This document shows, piece by piece, positions 39,498 through 47,444 of a stretch of DNA of 52,862 nucleotides. The stretch is from Bacteroidales bacterium. GTDB taxonomy: Bacteria; Bacteroidota; Bacteroidia; Bacteroidales; UBA932. Each line of letters opens with the position of its first letter. Position 1 is the first letter of the stretch. The DNA lies in contig JAFYYM010000030.1 in NCBI GenBank assembly GCA_017557535.1, positions 1 through 52,862 of the forward strand, written 5' to 3'. The notes beneath the pieces are model-generated. The model had not been told where the DNA came from. It saw only the letters and a list, made by a program, of their open reading frames with translations, and did no database searches. Position numbers and translations under genes: made by a program.

Positions 39498-40069
39498 GGC
39501 CGGGTCGATATAGAGGTTGTCCACGAAGGAGCCACGACATTGAAAACATAGCCATTGGCCTTCTTCTTATGGGTCTTGCTGGTATAGGCGTAGTAGTAGA
39601 CAATCCCGGGAGACATACAAAGAGCCGCTGCCGCATCTTCACAAGAATTATACACTACAGTTCCGACTCCTGGAATTGAAACCGACACATGACCCTTGGA
39701 CCCTCTTCCTGGACCGCCGAGGTTTGAGTTATATCCGTTCCGATAAGAGTCGTATTTGAGAATTAACGCCGTCTCAACATCATCCATCGTCGCAATCACA
39801 TCATTTATATCGGCGACAAGGACAATCGTTTCTTCATATTTCCAGACATCCTCGCCGACACCATATTTCTTCCGGGCATCATTTATCTTCTTTCCGGCGT
39901 ACCTGTTATTCAGACCTTTCCAGACTGACTTCCTGTTCTCCGGATGTGAAGTGACGCCGCAATAGTACAGCATTGTGATTAAGTTCTTGAGTGTGTAGGC
40001 GGTGATTTCATAAAGGCCGTCTGCATTTTTCTTCAGTTTCTTCAGATTAATTCTTCCTCGTTTACTCAT
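39494..40069 (-). CDS. GIY-YIG-type nuclease with NUMOD-like tail
   Basis: From the ATG at 40069 (191 aa) the first half reads like a GIY-YIG domain: MLYYCGVTSHPENR corresponds to the GIY/YIG strands, though the exact Gly-Ile-Tyr letters differ. Conserved Arg and Glu positions and the closing GYNSNLGGPG support it. The second half (VYNSCEDAAAALCMSPGIV, YYYAYTSK) resembles NUMOD DNA-binding motifs of homing endonucleases. It may cut DNA to spread the element or act in defence. Catalytic motif degeneracy leaves activity open. Confidence 0.65.
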   Translation of the reverse strand: MSKRGRINLKKLKKNADGLYEITAYTLKNLITMLYYCGVTSHPENRKSVWKGLNNRYAGKKINDARKKYGVGEDVWKYEETIVLVADINDVIATMDDVETALILKYDSYRNGYNSNLGGPGRGSKGHVSVSIPGVGTVVYNSCEDAAAALCMSPGIVYYYAYTSKTHKKKANGYVFNVVAPSWTTSISTRP

Positions 40070-40397
40070 GGTTTTTAGGTTTAACACTTGGTGCCACTCT
40101 AAGCTGGACACCTAACGCTTCCAATCTCTTCTTCAGACCATTGTAGGCATCTGATTTCCTTCTGGACCGTGGAAGGATTCGAAGGAGGTCGGAAAGGGGG
40201 ACCTCGATAATCTTTCCTTCGGTCAGTTCTCCATACTCCCTGGCTAAGACTTCCATCTCTGGATCATCGTAGCCAGAGGGTGATGGTGCTGATTGTTTAC
40301 TTGCTTCGCCAGACAATACAGCAATACTCTGGCGGTTCGACTCGGTACTGTTATTCCCTGAGCCGAACAACTTTTCTATTAGATTCTGAAACATCAT
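40062..40397 (-). CDS. Hypothetical small protein (111 aa)
   Basis: The 111-aa protein has a Ser/Gln-rich N-terminal 45 residues and a compact domain at the end (LTEGKIIEVPLSDLLRILP, RRKSDAYNGLKKRLEALGV) that might bind DNA. Its stop overlaps the GIY-YIG start by 8 bp, so both are translated from one message. No family is recognised. Confidence 0.6.
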   Translation of the reverse strand: MMFQNLIEKLFGSGNNSTESNRQSIAVLSGEASKQSAPSPSGYDDPEMEVLAREYGELTEGKIIEVPLSDLLRILPRSRRKSDAYNGLKKRLEALGVQLRVAPSVKPKNHE

Positions 40398-40524
40398 ACA
40401 AAGGACAGGTATGGTGAAAAGGTCTCATATCTGTCTTCATATATAAGGCATTACAGAAAAAATCGGCTAAAAAGTGGGGGCTTTTTGCCTGTTTTGGAGA
40501 GGTTTCACTAAAACTGGCCAATAG

Positions 40525-40560
40525 ACAAAAAAACCATCCCCCGGAGAAGGGAGATGGTTC
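40525..40560 (-). terminator. Terminator after the element B integrase
   Basis: AACCATC and GATGGTT pair, extended by CCC/GGG with a bulge, and the minus strand continues into seven T. It lies 24 bp past the integrase stop. Confidence 0.75.
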
Positions 40561-40583
40561 TTATGTGGACAACAGTTAGTATC

Positions 40584-41942
40584 TTACTTCTTCAACAGTT
40601 TCAGTACTTTTTTCAAAACATCATCACTTGCTGAGTCAAGAAGATTGATGATCTCTCGTTTGACCGCTGAGGTTTCCCAAAGGCCCATTTCCTTTGCAAC
40701 AGCCTCGTCAGCAACCTCAATATAGGGTCTCATATTCTCATACTTAGCATGGCCAGTACACTTCATTACCGCTGTCGGAGTGATTCCGAGCTGTAAGGAA
40801 CAACATACAAAAGTCCGTCTTCCATCATGGCAACTAAGCGTTTCCCACAATTTACTAACCTTCTCATGTCGTTCCTTATCAACAAAATATGTTTCTACGA
40901 CCACTCGGTTTAGGCCTGCCAACTTTGCTGCTTCCTTAATATACCCATTGAGGACAGTATTCCCAGGAGCCGGGAACAACCTCTCCCCTCTTGTATCCTT
41001 ATACTTATCGATAATCTCCTGAGCATAGGACAGAATGGGTATCTGAAGCATGTCTCGTGTTTTGACGGTGTATATTTGTATATACTCCGGCGTGATGTCC
41101 GCTTTTTTCAAAGTGGACATGTCTGAGTATCGAAGGCTGGTGAATGCCATGAAACAAAACATATCACGAGCCCTGATGACTTGGGGTTTCGTTCCTTCCG
41201 GAAATTCAAACTTGTGGAAAGCGAGCAACTCCTCATACTTCAAGTAGGTTATCCGCTTCTCAGGTACAGATACCCTGTGCTTGAAATTGAGAGCTTCATC
41301 CTGGACAGTATATCCATTTGCCCGTGCCCACCTCAAAAGAGTCTTCAGGCTGCTAAACCACTTTACAATGGTTTGATTATGTCTGCCCTGCTTGAAACAA
41401 TACTCTCGAAGCTTCAGCAACGCTCCCTTATCAATCTGGTCAATTCTGATTCCAGGATTTGCCTTGAGCAGATAGGAGACCGCTTGTGAATACTTGAATT
41501 GGCTGTGGTCTTTCCATGAAGCCTCAAGTTTCTGAGATTCAATGAATTTCTTACAGATTGTATCCATCTTCTCCAATGTCAAAGACTTCTTTGCGACAGC
41601 TGCCGGAGCATTCTCTTCCTCAAAGATTCTGTTCATAGCCGTGCGAAATGCGCCGCTATCTGGCACTTCGTCTGCCATTGCAAAATCGTTGAAGACATCT
41701 TCAACATAGCCTAGGACTACCCCAATTCTCTTGTTGATTGCCCCGGCACTACATACATTTTCGCGCACAACGTGCTTCGTATTGTTTACTGCGCGTTGTG
41801 TCGTGAAATCCCATTTTTCGGGATCAGCATAAACTCCGGTCGGAAGTTCGACCTCATTCTTCTTGTGATCCCAACGAACCCGCACGGCGACGGATCCTGA
41901 CTCCTGAGGAAAAACCCTCGTGGTGTAATTAATCTTTATCAT
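40584..41942 (-). CDS. Tyrosine recombinase (integrase) of element B
   Basis: The 452-aa integrase shows Arg271 (FTSLRYSD), a Lys near 294, His372-x-x-Arg375 (SCHDGRR), His398 (GHAKYENM) and Tyr407 (RPYIEV). The N-terminal arm-binding region (YTTRVFPQESGSVAVRVRW) and core-binding region (FIESQKLEASWKDHSQF) are of the Bacteroidetes CTnDOT/Tn4555-like type. It lies 220 bp from the attR copy and is expected to integrate and excise element B. A palindrome at 41965-41980 lies just upstream and may be its regulatory or accessory site. Confidence 0.9.
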   Translation of the reverse strand: MIKINYTTRVFPQESGSVAVRVRWDHKKNEVELPTGVYADPEKWDFTTQRAVNNTKHVVRENVCSAGAINKRIGVVLGYVEDVFNDFAMADEVPDSGAFRTAMNRIFEEENAPAAVAKKSLTLEKMDTICKKFIESQKLEASWKDHSQFKYSQAVSYLLKANPGIRIDQIDKGALLKLREYCFKQGRHNQTIVKWFSSLKTLLRWARANGYTVQDEALNFKHRVSVPEKRITYLKYEELLAFHKFEFPEGTKPQVIRARDMFCFMAFTSLRYSDMSTLKKADITPEYIQIYTVKTRDMLQIPILSYAQEIIDKYKDTRGERLFPAPGNTVLNGYIKEAAKLAGLNRVVVETYFVDKERHEKVSKLWETLSCHDGRRTFVCCSLQLGITPTAVMKCTGHAKYENMRPYIEVADEAVAKEMGLWETSAVKREIINLLDSASDDVLKKVLKLLKK

Positions 41943-41964
41943 ACATCTTCAATTTTGTGTTGCC

Positions 41965-41980
41965 CACACATGTGCGTGTG
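41965..41980. promoter_or_regulatory. Inverted repeat upstream of integrase
   Basis: CACACATGTGCGTGTG lies about 25 bp before the integrase start and is a near-palindrome (CACAC and GTGTG arms). It could be an operator. The rest of 41943-42161 holds only a GAGGGG/CCCCTC hairpin (42004-42020) and no promoter of the TAnnTTTG type. Confidence 0.4.
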
Positions 41981-42161
41981 CCACAAAAAGCACCCCAAAA
42001 AATGAGGGGGGAAGCCCCTCCCCCGACCTTCAAAGGTTCATTGAAGTGTATGCTAGGAAATTGACGAGAGAAAGTTTTCTAAAATAGTTAACTGCCTGAT
42101 ATCTTCAGTTTTATGGTCTCCTACACCGTCATTCAGGCGTCAGTTTTTCTGTCAGCCCTCG

Positions 42162-42174
42162 CTGTTGGAGTCAC
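42162..42174 (+). repeat. Attachment-site core, right copy (attR of element B)
   Basis: The second CTGTTGGAGTCAC, followed after 7 bp by CCCCGTTGGAAT as at 2501. It marks the right end of element B. To its right begins the G+C-richer chromosome. ACTTAACCAC occurs twice at 42220-42240, in the position where ACTTCCCCC occurs twice beside the left copy. Confidence 0.7.
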
Positions 42175-42180
42175 GATAAA

Positions 42181-42218
42181 ACCCCGTTGGAATAGCCTCC
42201 AGCGGGATTTTTCTTTTT
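42181..42218. terminator. Terminator hairpin beside attR
   Basis: CCCCGTTGGA and TCCAGCGGG form a stem with T-runs on both sides (rightwards ATTTTTCTTTTTT, leftwards TTTT), so it can end transcripts in both directions, including that of the truncated ATPase gene. Confidence 0.75.
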
Positions 42219-42255
42219 TACTTAACCACAACTTAACCACCGGTTTTGGAGGAGG

Positions 42256-43195
42256 TCATAAATAATACGCCAGATATGCCGGAAGATAACTGACGGCCCC
42301 TTCCTTGGCATAGTCTTTCGTATAAACAAGATACCGCTCGTTCGTTATCCTGGATGAGTACTTTTCGCAGAACTTGTCCATGGAGATATGCGTCTTGTAG
42401 GTGGATGACTTGACCTCGACAGGAGTTATCTTCGTCCCGTGCGATAGCAGGAAATCAATTTCATAATTGTGTTTTCCGCTTTCCGTCGGCCAGGTATGAT
42501 AGAAAAGCTTGTTGCCAGAGGCAGTCAGCATCTGGGCTACGATGTTCTCATACAGGTATCCCAAGTTGGCCGGCAACTTGTCGCTCAGGAGCCTTTCATA
42601 AATCACATTTTCCGTGAATGCCTTGTCTCGGAAAGCAAGGGTGACGAAAAGACCGGTATCACCCGTGAACATCTTATATTGACAAAGGTCTTCATTGGCC
42701 ACAAGGCCGACATTCGGATCATCACAATGATGAGAGATATTGACGGTCATGGACTTCTCCATTTCCGAAATCAGTTCAACAAGATCCTCCGCACTTGCAC
42801 CGGCGATGACGCTGGAAACCTGATATCTGGAAGCATTGCTGTTCAATTGCGCCGGAATGGCGGCAAATATCCTGGCGGCCTTTCCCGAAGGATCGATTTT
42901 GCCGAAATCCTCATCGTACAGGTCAAGAATCAGTCGCTTGGCCCGGTCAACTGCCTCAAAGTTATTGGTCTTGAGGTAGGTGTCCACTGCCTGCGGCATT
43001 CCGCCAACCAGCATATACAGACGGAAATCCCGCATCATCTTCCGATGTGCCTCGTTCAGTGGTTGGGGATGCTCCCAGACTGTACGGAGCAGAGGAACGG
43101 TAGCGGTATCACCCAGAGCCCAACGGAACTCTTCATAATCCATCGGGTACATGTTGATGCGCTCCTCCTCACTAGGAATGACTTGAACTGAAGCG
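42256..43195 (-). pseudogene. 5'-truncated AAA_14/DUF4143 ATPase gene
   Basis: The protein corresponds to the C-terminal two thirds of an AAA_14/DUF4143 ATPase: it begins in the middle of the family's typical segment INMYPMDYEEFRWAL and ends with a DUF4143 domain (VEVKSSTYK, a PD-(D/E)XK-like strand). The N-terminal P-loop ATPase module, with Walker A and B, is missing. In its place the frame runs into the 3' end of the GH127 gene, whose stop is at 43206, so the break lies near 43190-43206. It is probably a non-functional fragment left by a deletion. Confidence 0.75.
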
Positions 43196-43205
43196 CCGGC
43201 GTCCC

Positions 43206-45224
43206 CTACCAGGCCTCTTCGCGCAATGCGCGGTCCCAAGGGATGATGCGTGTCGGGAAGGCGGCGATGCGGAGCGTCGTGCAGCCGTAAGGGATCAGTT
43301 CGATCCGGCAGGCGTCCCCCGTATCATCCCCGTCCTCCGTCCAATAGGGGATCTCGCCCACGGAGCCGTTCTGGGCCTTCCACTGCGGCAGTTCGCGCGC
43401 GGGGACGGTCAGATGGACGGGTGCGTTCTCCAGGTTCCAAGGATAGCCTTCCACGGGACGGGAGACCACTTCACAGGAATCAGCCCGAAAACTGTCCCGC
43501 ATCAGGCAATAGTTCCAGGGGCTGTCCGAGGTTACTTCCCAGGCGCCGGCTCCATAATACCGGTCCTTGCCTGCAAAAGGGGTCCATTTCCAATGCTCCT
43601 CCATCTTCAGCGCATACACCAGGGGACCGCGGAGGATACTCCAGGCCTGATCCCAACCCTCCTCGATGCGGATGTCCATCGGTATCCGCAAACGGAGTAT
43701 GTCCCCTTTCTTCCATACCCGGTTCAGGCCGATGATTCCGTCGATCACAGAAGCCTGCAAAGGCTGGCCGTTCAGTTCCAGCGATGCATCCGCGCACCAG
43801 GAAGGAACACGGACATACAGGGGGAAAGAGGCCTTCCGGACACCCTTGTCCGGAAAATCGACGGTGAACGTCACGGTACCTTCGAAAGGATAGTCCGTGG
43901 TTTCCCGGACGGTTACAGCGACATCACCCGCCACTTTGGCCGTGACTGTCGATGGGGCATAGACCAAAGCCGCCAGCCCTCCGTCGGCCGATGCATACCA
44001 GAGATTCTGCACGAACTTGGGCCAACCCTGGTGCATGTTGCACAGGCAGCAGGGATACCCGTTCAGGGTGCCGAAAAGATTGTCCGTATCATCATGGGGC
44101 GTGGAGAACGGCCGCCACTCCTTCGTGCAGGCGACCTGGTTGGTCTGCTGGTAGTACTGACGGGCGGAATAATCGTCCTTGACCTGCGTCGGGAGAGCGT
44201 TGTAGGCGATGCGCTCCAGCCAGTCCGCCCAGCGGACGTCGCCAGTGAGGCAAAGCATCGTCTCCAGGGAAAACATCATCTCCACGGCCGTGCACAGTTC
44301 GCTGCCGCGGGAAGGGGAACCGAAATGGAGCATCTCGTCCCCCGCCCAAAGTCCGTTGGGAATGCCTACGGTATGGCCGATGGTCTCCGCGGCCATCGCA
44401 GGCGCTTCCCGGTCGGATTCCGCGTGGGAATACCGCCACCAGACGAGGGGCGCCTTGAATCCCTGCGCCAGGTTGACGCAATGTACGCTCCCCTGCCGGG
44501 TAAAGATCTCCCCGGTGCGGAACAGGGACGTCCAGTCCTTGGTCTGCGCATGGATCCGTTCGCCCAATTCGAGCAGCCACGACTCCCCGGTCCGGTCATA
44601 GAGCCAGAAGACGACATCCAGGTTGTCCGCGCCGCGCCACCGGCCCCAGTCCGTCCAGTGGTCCAGGGGCGTCTCCGCCAGATGGGCTGCCTGATACCGG
44701 AAGAAGGCCGTCAGGAAGGTCAATGCCCGGGGATCCCCCGTCGCCTCGTAATACTGGCGGATGACCTTCAGGACCACCATCTTGGGCCACCAGTCGTGCG
44801 TCTGTCCCCTTTGCAGGCCATAGACATAGGGATGGTCCGTGGACGGTCCCATATAGCCGTCCGGCTGTTGGGACGCCAGGATGGCCTCCACCCACACTTG
44901 CGCCTTGTCGATCAGGGCCTGATCCTGCAGGAGATACGCCAGCGGCAGGAGGCCGTCCAGCCAGTAGGGACCCCGCTCCCACGCATCCCCATCGCCGCCC
45001 AGCCAGGCATTGTCCGGTCCCACGACCTCGGGATAGACTTCGTCCAGGGTTCCTGTAAGTCCCGCCGCCTGCAGGCGGAGCTGTTCCTGCAGCCAGCCGT
45101 CCGCCCGGACGGCGCCGATGGGAAGGGACGCGAACCGGGAGGGTTCCAGCGGAGCCCGGTGAAGCACCTGGGCCTGCGCCAGGATTCCACTCATAAGAAG
45201 GAAGGCCGACAAGAATCGTTTCAT
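43206..45224 (-). CDS. GH127-type beta-L-arabinofuranosidase
   Basis: The 672-aa protein has an N-terminal signal peptide (MKRFLSAFLLMSGILAQAQ), so it acts in the periplasm or on the surface. The (alpha/alpha)6 barrel is of the DUF1680/GH127 or GH146 group. The zinc-cysteine catalytic centre appears as Glu309-x-Cys311 (GSELC) and Cys392-Cys393 (YPCC), matching the Glu-Cys and Cys-Cys pairs of characterised GH127 enzymes. It likely releases L-arabinofuranose from plant polymers. Its ATG overlaps the stop of the mutarotase-like gene (ATGA), so it ends a three-gene operon. Confidence 0.85.
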   Translation of the reverse strand: MKRFLSAFLLMSGILAQAQVLHRAPLEPSRFASLPIGAVRADGWLQEQLRLQAAGLTGTLDEVYPEVVGPDNAWLGGDGDAWERGPYWLDGLLPLAYLLQDQALIDKAQVWVEAILASQQPDGYMGPSTDHPYVYGLQRGQTHDWWPKMVVLKVIRQYYEATGDPRALTFLTAFFRYQAAHLAETPLDHWTDWGRWRGADNLDVVFWLYDRTGESWLLELGERIHAQTKDWTSLFRTGEIFTRQGSVHCVNLAQGFKAPLVWWRYSHAESDREAPAMAAETIGHTVGIPNGLWAGDEMLHFGSPSRGSELCTAVEMMFSLETMLCLTGDVRWADWLERIAYNALPTQVKDDYSARQYYQQTNQVACTKEWRPFSTPHDDTDNLFGTLNGYPCCLCNMHQGWPKFVQNLWYASADGGLAALVYAPSTVTAKVAGDVAVTVRETTDYPFEGTVTFTVDFPDKGVRKASFPLYVRVPSWCADASLELNGQPLQASVIDGIIGLNRVWKKGDILRLRIPMDIRIEEGWDQAWSILRGPLVYALKMEEHWKWTPFAGKDRYYGAGAWEVTSDSPWNYCLMRDSFRADSCEVVSRPVEGYPWNLENAPVHLTVPARELPQWKAQNGSVGEIPYWTEDGDDTGDACRIELIPYGCTTLRIAAFPTRIIPWDRALREEAW

Positions 45225-46045
45225 GGTTCCGAACAATTGAATTGATAGCGGAGGGTCCAGCGGAGGGTTTCTCCGGGAGCGGCCTGGAGCCGGTTGTAGG
45301 GCTCCACGCACGCGATCCGGTGATTGGCCCAGAGGACCGTATGGGTCACGGGAGCATCTCCCCGGATGTGAACGGACAGCGGTCCTTCGCGAAGGGTGAT
45401 CTCATACGGCATCCCCGTTTTCCCCGCCTCGTGGATATCGCCGCAATAGACCGACTCCCCCTCCCGGAGTGTCCTGGAAAAGCGAACGCCTCCCTCCGTG
45501 AAAGCGACGGAGTCGTAGGCCGCCCGCCAGGCTCCCTCCGGCCGGAACGGGAAATCGATCCGCCGGGAAGGTCCCGTTTCCAGCTTTCCCAGCGTGAAGA
45601 AATTGTGGTTGTACACCGTTCCGTCCCAGGGGACCAGCACTTGCAACGCATGGCTGATTTCAAAGGAATGATCCGAGAGATTCCGGATCTCCTTTGTGTA
45701 GGAATAATAGCCGTCCAGCGTATGCCGGAAGAAATGGGAGGTCCCCCGTTCCTCGACTTCCCACCGCCCGGGATCGATGACCGGATAGAGTTTGAAACGG
45801 TCATAAGGATCCGCGTCGGGCGCCAGGAGGCCGACGCCCGGCTTCAGCCAATACGGGCCGGCCTGCAGGAGTGAAAACTCCTCCGCCGGTCCGAGAACGG
45901 CATCGTGCCGCGTGGGAGCATACTGCTCAAACCACGGCGCGCAGAGTTCCACACCCCTGAAAACCAGCGACTTGAAGACCCCGCTTCTATCAAAACGGGT
46001 GCCTTCGTAATAGCCGTCCAGGGGATGATGGAGTTCCAAAAGCAT
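45221..46045 (-). CDS. Aldose epimerase/mutarotase-like protein
   Basis: The 274-aa protein has the beta-rich pattern of the galactose mutarotase superfamily (LELHHPLDGYYEG, SHFFRHTLDGYYSYTKEIRNLSDHSFEI shortened here, HALQVLVPWDGTVYNHNFFTLG). It has no signal peptide and probably converts anomers of a sugar inside the cell. The start at 46045 lies 2 bp after the transporter stop. The usual catalytic His and Glu were not placed with certainty, so a non-catalytic relative is possible. Confidence 0.7.
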   Translation of the reverse strand: MLLELHHPLDGYYEGTRFDRSGVFKSLVFRGVELCAPWFEQYAPTRHDAVLGPAEEFSLLQAGPYWLKPGVGLLAPDADPYDRFKLYPVIDPGRWEVEERGTSHFFRHTLDGYYSYTKEIRNLSDHSFEISHALQVLVPWDGTVYNHNFFTLGKLETGPSRRIDFPFRPEGAWRAAYDSVAFTEGGVRFSRTLREGESVYCGDIHEAGKTGMPYEITLREGPLSVHIRGDAPVTHTVLWANHRIACVEPYNRLQAAPGETLRWTLRYQFNCSEP

Positions 46046-46047
46046 GG

Positions 46048-47373
46048 TTACTTCTTCCAATAAGCCTCGATTTCTTCCAGCGACTTTCCGGTCGTATCCG
46101 GCACGCATTTATACATGATCAGCAGGTACGGGACGCACATGAAGGCGAAAAGGAAGAACGTGCCGGCTGGCGTTAGGTTTTCCAACATCCAAGGCGTGAG
46201 CTGCCCGATCAGGTAAGTGCCGATCCAGAGCGCGAACCCGGCGATGGACATCGCCAGCCCCCGCACCCGGTTCGGATACATCTCGCTCAGCAGGACGAAG
46301 ACGACCGCGCTGATGGAGATGGCCGTGCAGAAGACATACAGCAGGAAGAACGTGAGCATGAACCCGGTCGGAAGGTTCGTCACCGGCAGGAAATAAAGGC
46401 CGATCATCACGAGGCAGAAAATCATGCCGCCCACGCCCCACCAGACCAGCTGCTTGCGGCCCACCTTGTCGATGATGGCCAGGGCGATCACCGTCGTGAG
46501 CATATTCACGACACCGACGAGGACCGTCGAGAAGAGCGGATCCTCAAAACCGGCATCGGCAAAGATCTTGGGTCCATAATACAAGACGGCATTCACGCCC
46601 ATGAACTGGCCGAGGATGGCGATGGCGCTGCCGATGAGCACCGCCTTCAGGATGCCCGGTTCCCGCAGGGCCTTCCATTCCTCGCGTTTATCCTGCCGCT
46701 CTCCGCGGACCGCCAGCCAGCGGGGGCTTTCAGGGATGAAGAAGATGAGGACCAGGAACAGGAGATCGGGAATCGCCTCACAGCCCAGCATGCCCCGCCA
46801 GTATTCCTGGTTGAACATGGCCTTGCCCAGTTCCGGGTCCGTCGCATCCAGGGCCGCGCCCTTCAGGATCAGGAAATTCATCAGATAGGCCAGCAGGAAA
46901 CCGATCGTGATAAACAGCTGGTACAGGCTGACCATCGTCCCCCGCACCTGCGCGGGAGAGACTTCCGAGATATAGATGGGCGAAACGATGGAGACGATGC
47001 CGATGCCGAATCCGCCGATCATGCGGAAGACGACCAGCTGCGCGAAATCGGCGCACACGGCGCATCCGATGGCCGATATGGAAAACAGGAGGGCCGAGAT
47101 GAGCATCGTCTTCTTCCGGCCCAGGAAATCCGACAGCATTCCCGCCACCAGGACGCCGAGGATGGAGCCGATCAGGGCGCAGCCCACATACCAGCCTTCC
47201 CCGCCGGTGGAAAGGCCGAACTGCGCTTTCACCACTTCCGTGGTTCCGGAGATGACGGCGGTGTCGTATCCGAACAGGATTCCGCCGATGGCGGCGACCA
47301 CCGCGAGGAAAAGGATCCGCGCGCTCACCTTTTCCCCGGGCAGGCTATCTCTTCCAAAATCTTGTTTCGTCAT
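46048..47373 (-). CDS. Sugar porter family MFS transporter (XylE-like)
   Basis: The 441-aa protein has 12 predicted helices and the marks of the sugar porter family: GGILFGYDTAVISGT in helix 1, DFLGRKK in loop 2-3, PIYISEVSPAQVRG, PESPRWL after helix 6, QFMGVNAVLYYGP in helix 7 and DKVGRK in the second half. Such proteins are proton/sugar symporters for xylose, arabinose and similar sugars in the inner membrane. It is first in the leftward operon and shares a promoter region with the divergent DUF4434 gene. Confidence 0.9.
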   Translation of the reverse strand: MTKQDFGRDSLPGEKVSARILFLAVVAAIGGILFGYDTAVISGTTEVVKAQFGLSTGGEGWYVGCALIGSILGVLVAGMLSDFLGRKKTMLISALLFSISAIGCAVCADFAQLVVFRMIGGFGIGIVSIVSPIYISEVSPAQVRGTMVSLYQLFITIGFLLAYLMNFLILKGAALDATDPELGKAMFNQEYWRGMLGCEAIPDLLFLVLIFFIPESPRWLAVRGERQDKREEWKALREPGILKAVLIGSAIAILGQFMGVNAVLYYGPKIFADAGFEDPLFSTVLVGVVNMLTTVIALAIIDKVGRKQLVWWGVGGMIFCLVMIGLYFLPVTNLPTGFMLTFFLLYVFCTAISISAVVFVLLSEMYPNRVRGLAMSIAGFALWIGTYLIGQLTPWMLENLTPAGTFFLFAFMCVPYLLIMYKCVPDTTGKSLEEIEAYWKK

Positions 47374-47382
47374 GGGCTTTCC

Positions 47383-47413
47383 TTTGATAATCCAGACAAA
47401 AATAATACTTTTG
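47383..47413 (+). promoter_or_regulatory. Rightward promoter of the sugar locus, overlapping the leftward one
   Basis: TTTG (47383-47386), 19 bp and TACTTTTG (47406-47413) match the Bacteroidetes consensus exactly. On the other strand TATTTTTG (47404-47397) forms a -7 box for the transporter operon. The two boxes are 1 bp apart, so polymerase cannot occupy both at once and the two directions should compete. Confidence 0.8.
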
Positions 47414-47427
47414 CGTGAAAAAAGAAA

Positions 47428-47442
47428 CACAGTACACCACAG
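47428..47442 (+). promoter_or_regulatory. Operator-like 15-mer, copy 1
   Basis: CACAGTACACCACAG recurs exactly at 48562-48576. It consists of CACAG-N5-CACAG (10-bp step), the layout of sites for regulators that bind direct repeats. It lies downstream of the -7 boxes, so a bound protein would block transcription. Confidence 0.6.
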
Positions 47443-47444
47443 TC

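Larger units (their letters stand above)
2501..42174. mobile_element. Integrative element B (about 39.7 kb) with restriction and other cargo
   Basis: The block is bounded by the 13-bp direct repeat, carries its integrase at the right end (40584-41942) and a DUF3853 excisionase-like gene at the left end. In a circular form these two would lie on either side of the joined att site, in the same orientation. It contains replication-type genes (VirE-N, helicase, SSB, DUF3871), a serine recombinase and many cargo genes, but no relaxase, type IV secretion or virion gene that I recognise. It is therefore best called an integrative or satellite-like element. Excision was not shown; boundaries are inferred. 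Confidence 0.65.

Noticed and set aside
2501-42174. Conjugative element (ICE) or prophage.
   Set aside because: I see no relaxase, TraG, type IV secretion, capsid, portal, terminase or tail genes between the repeats.
43413-45245. A 610-codon plus-strand open frame.
   Set aside because: It is antisense to the GH127 gene, whose signal peptide and catalytic residues are clear.
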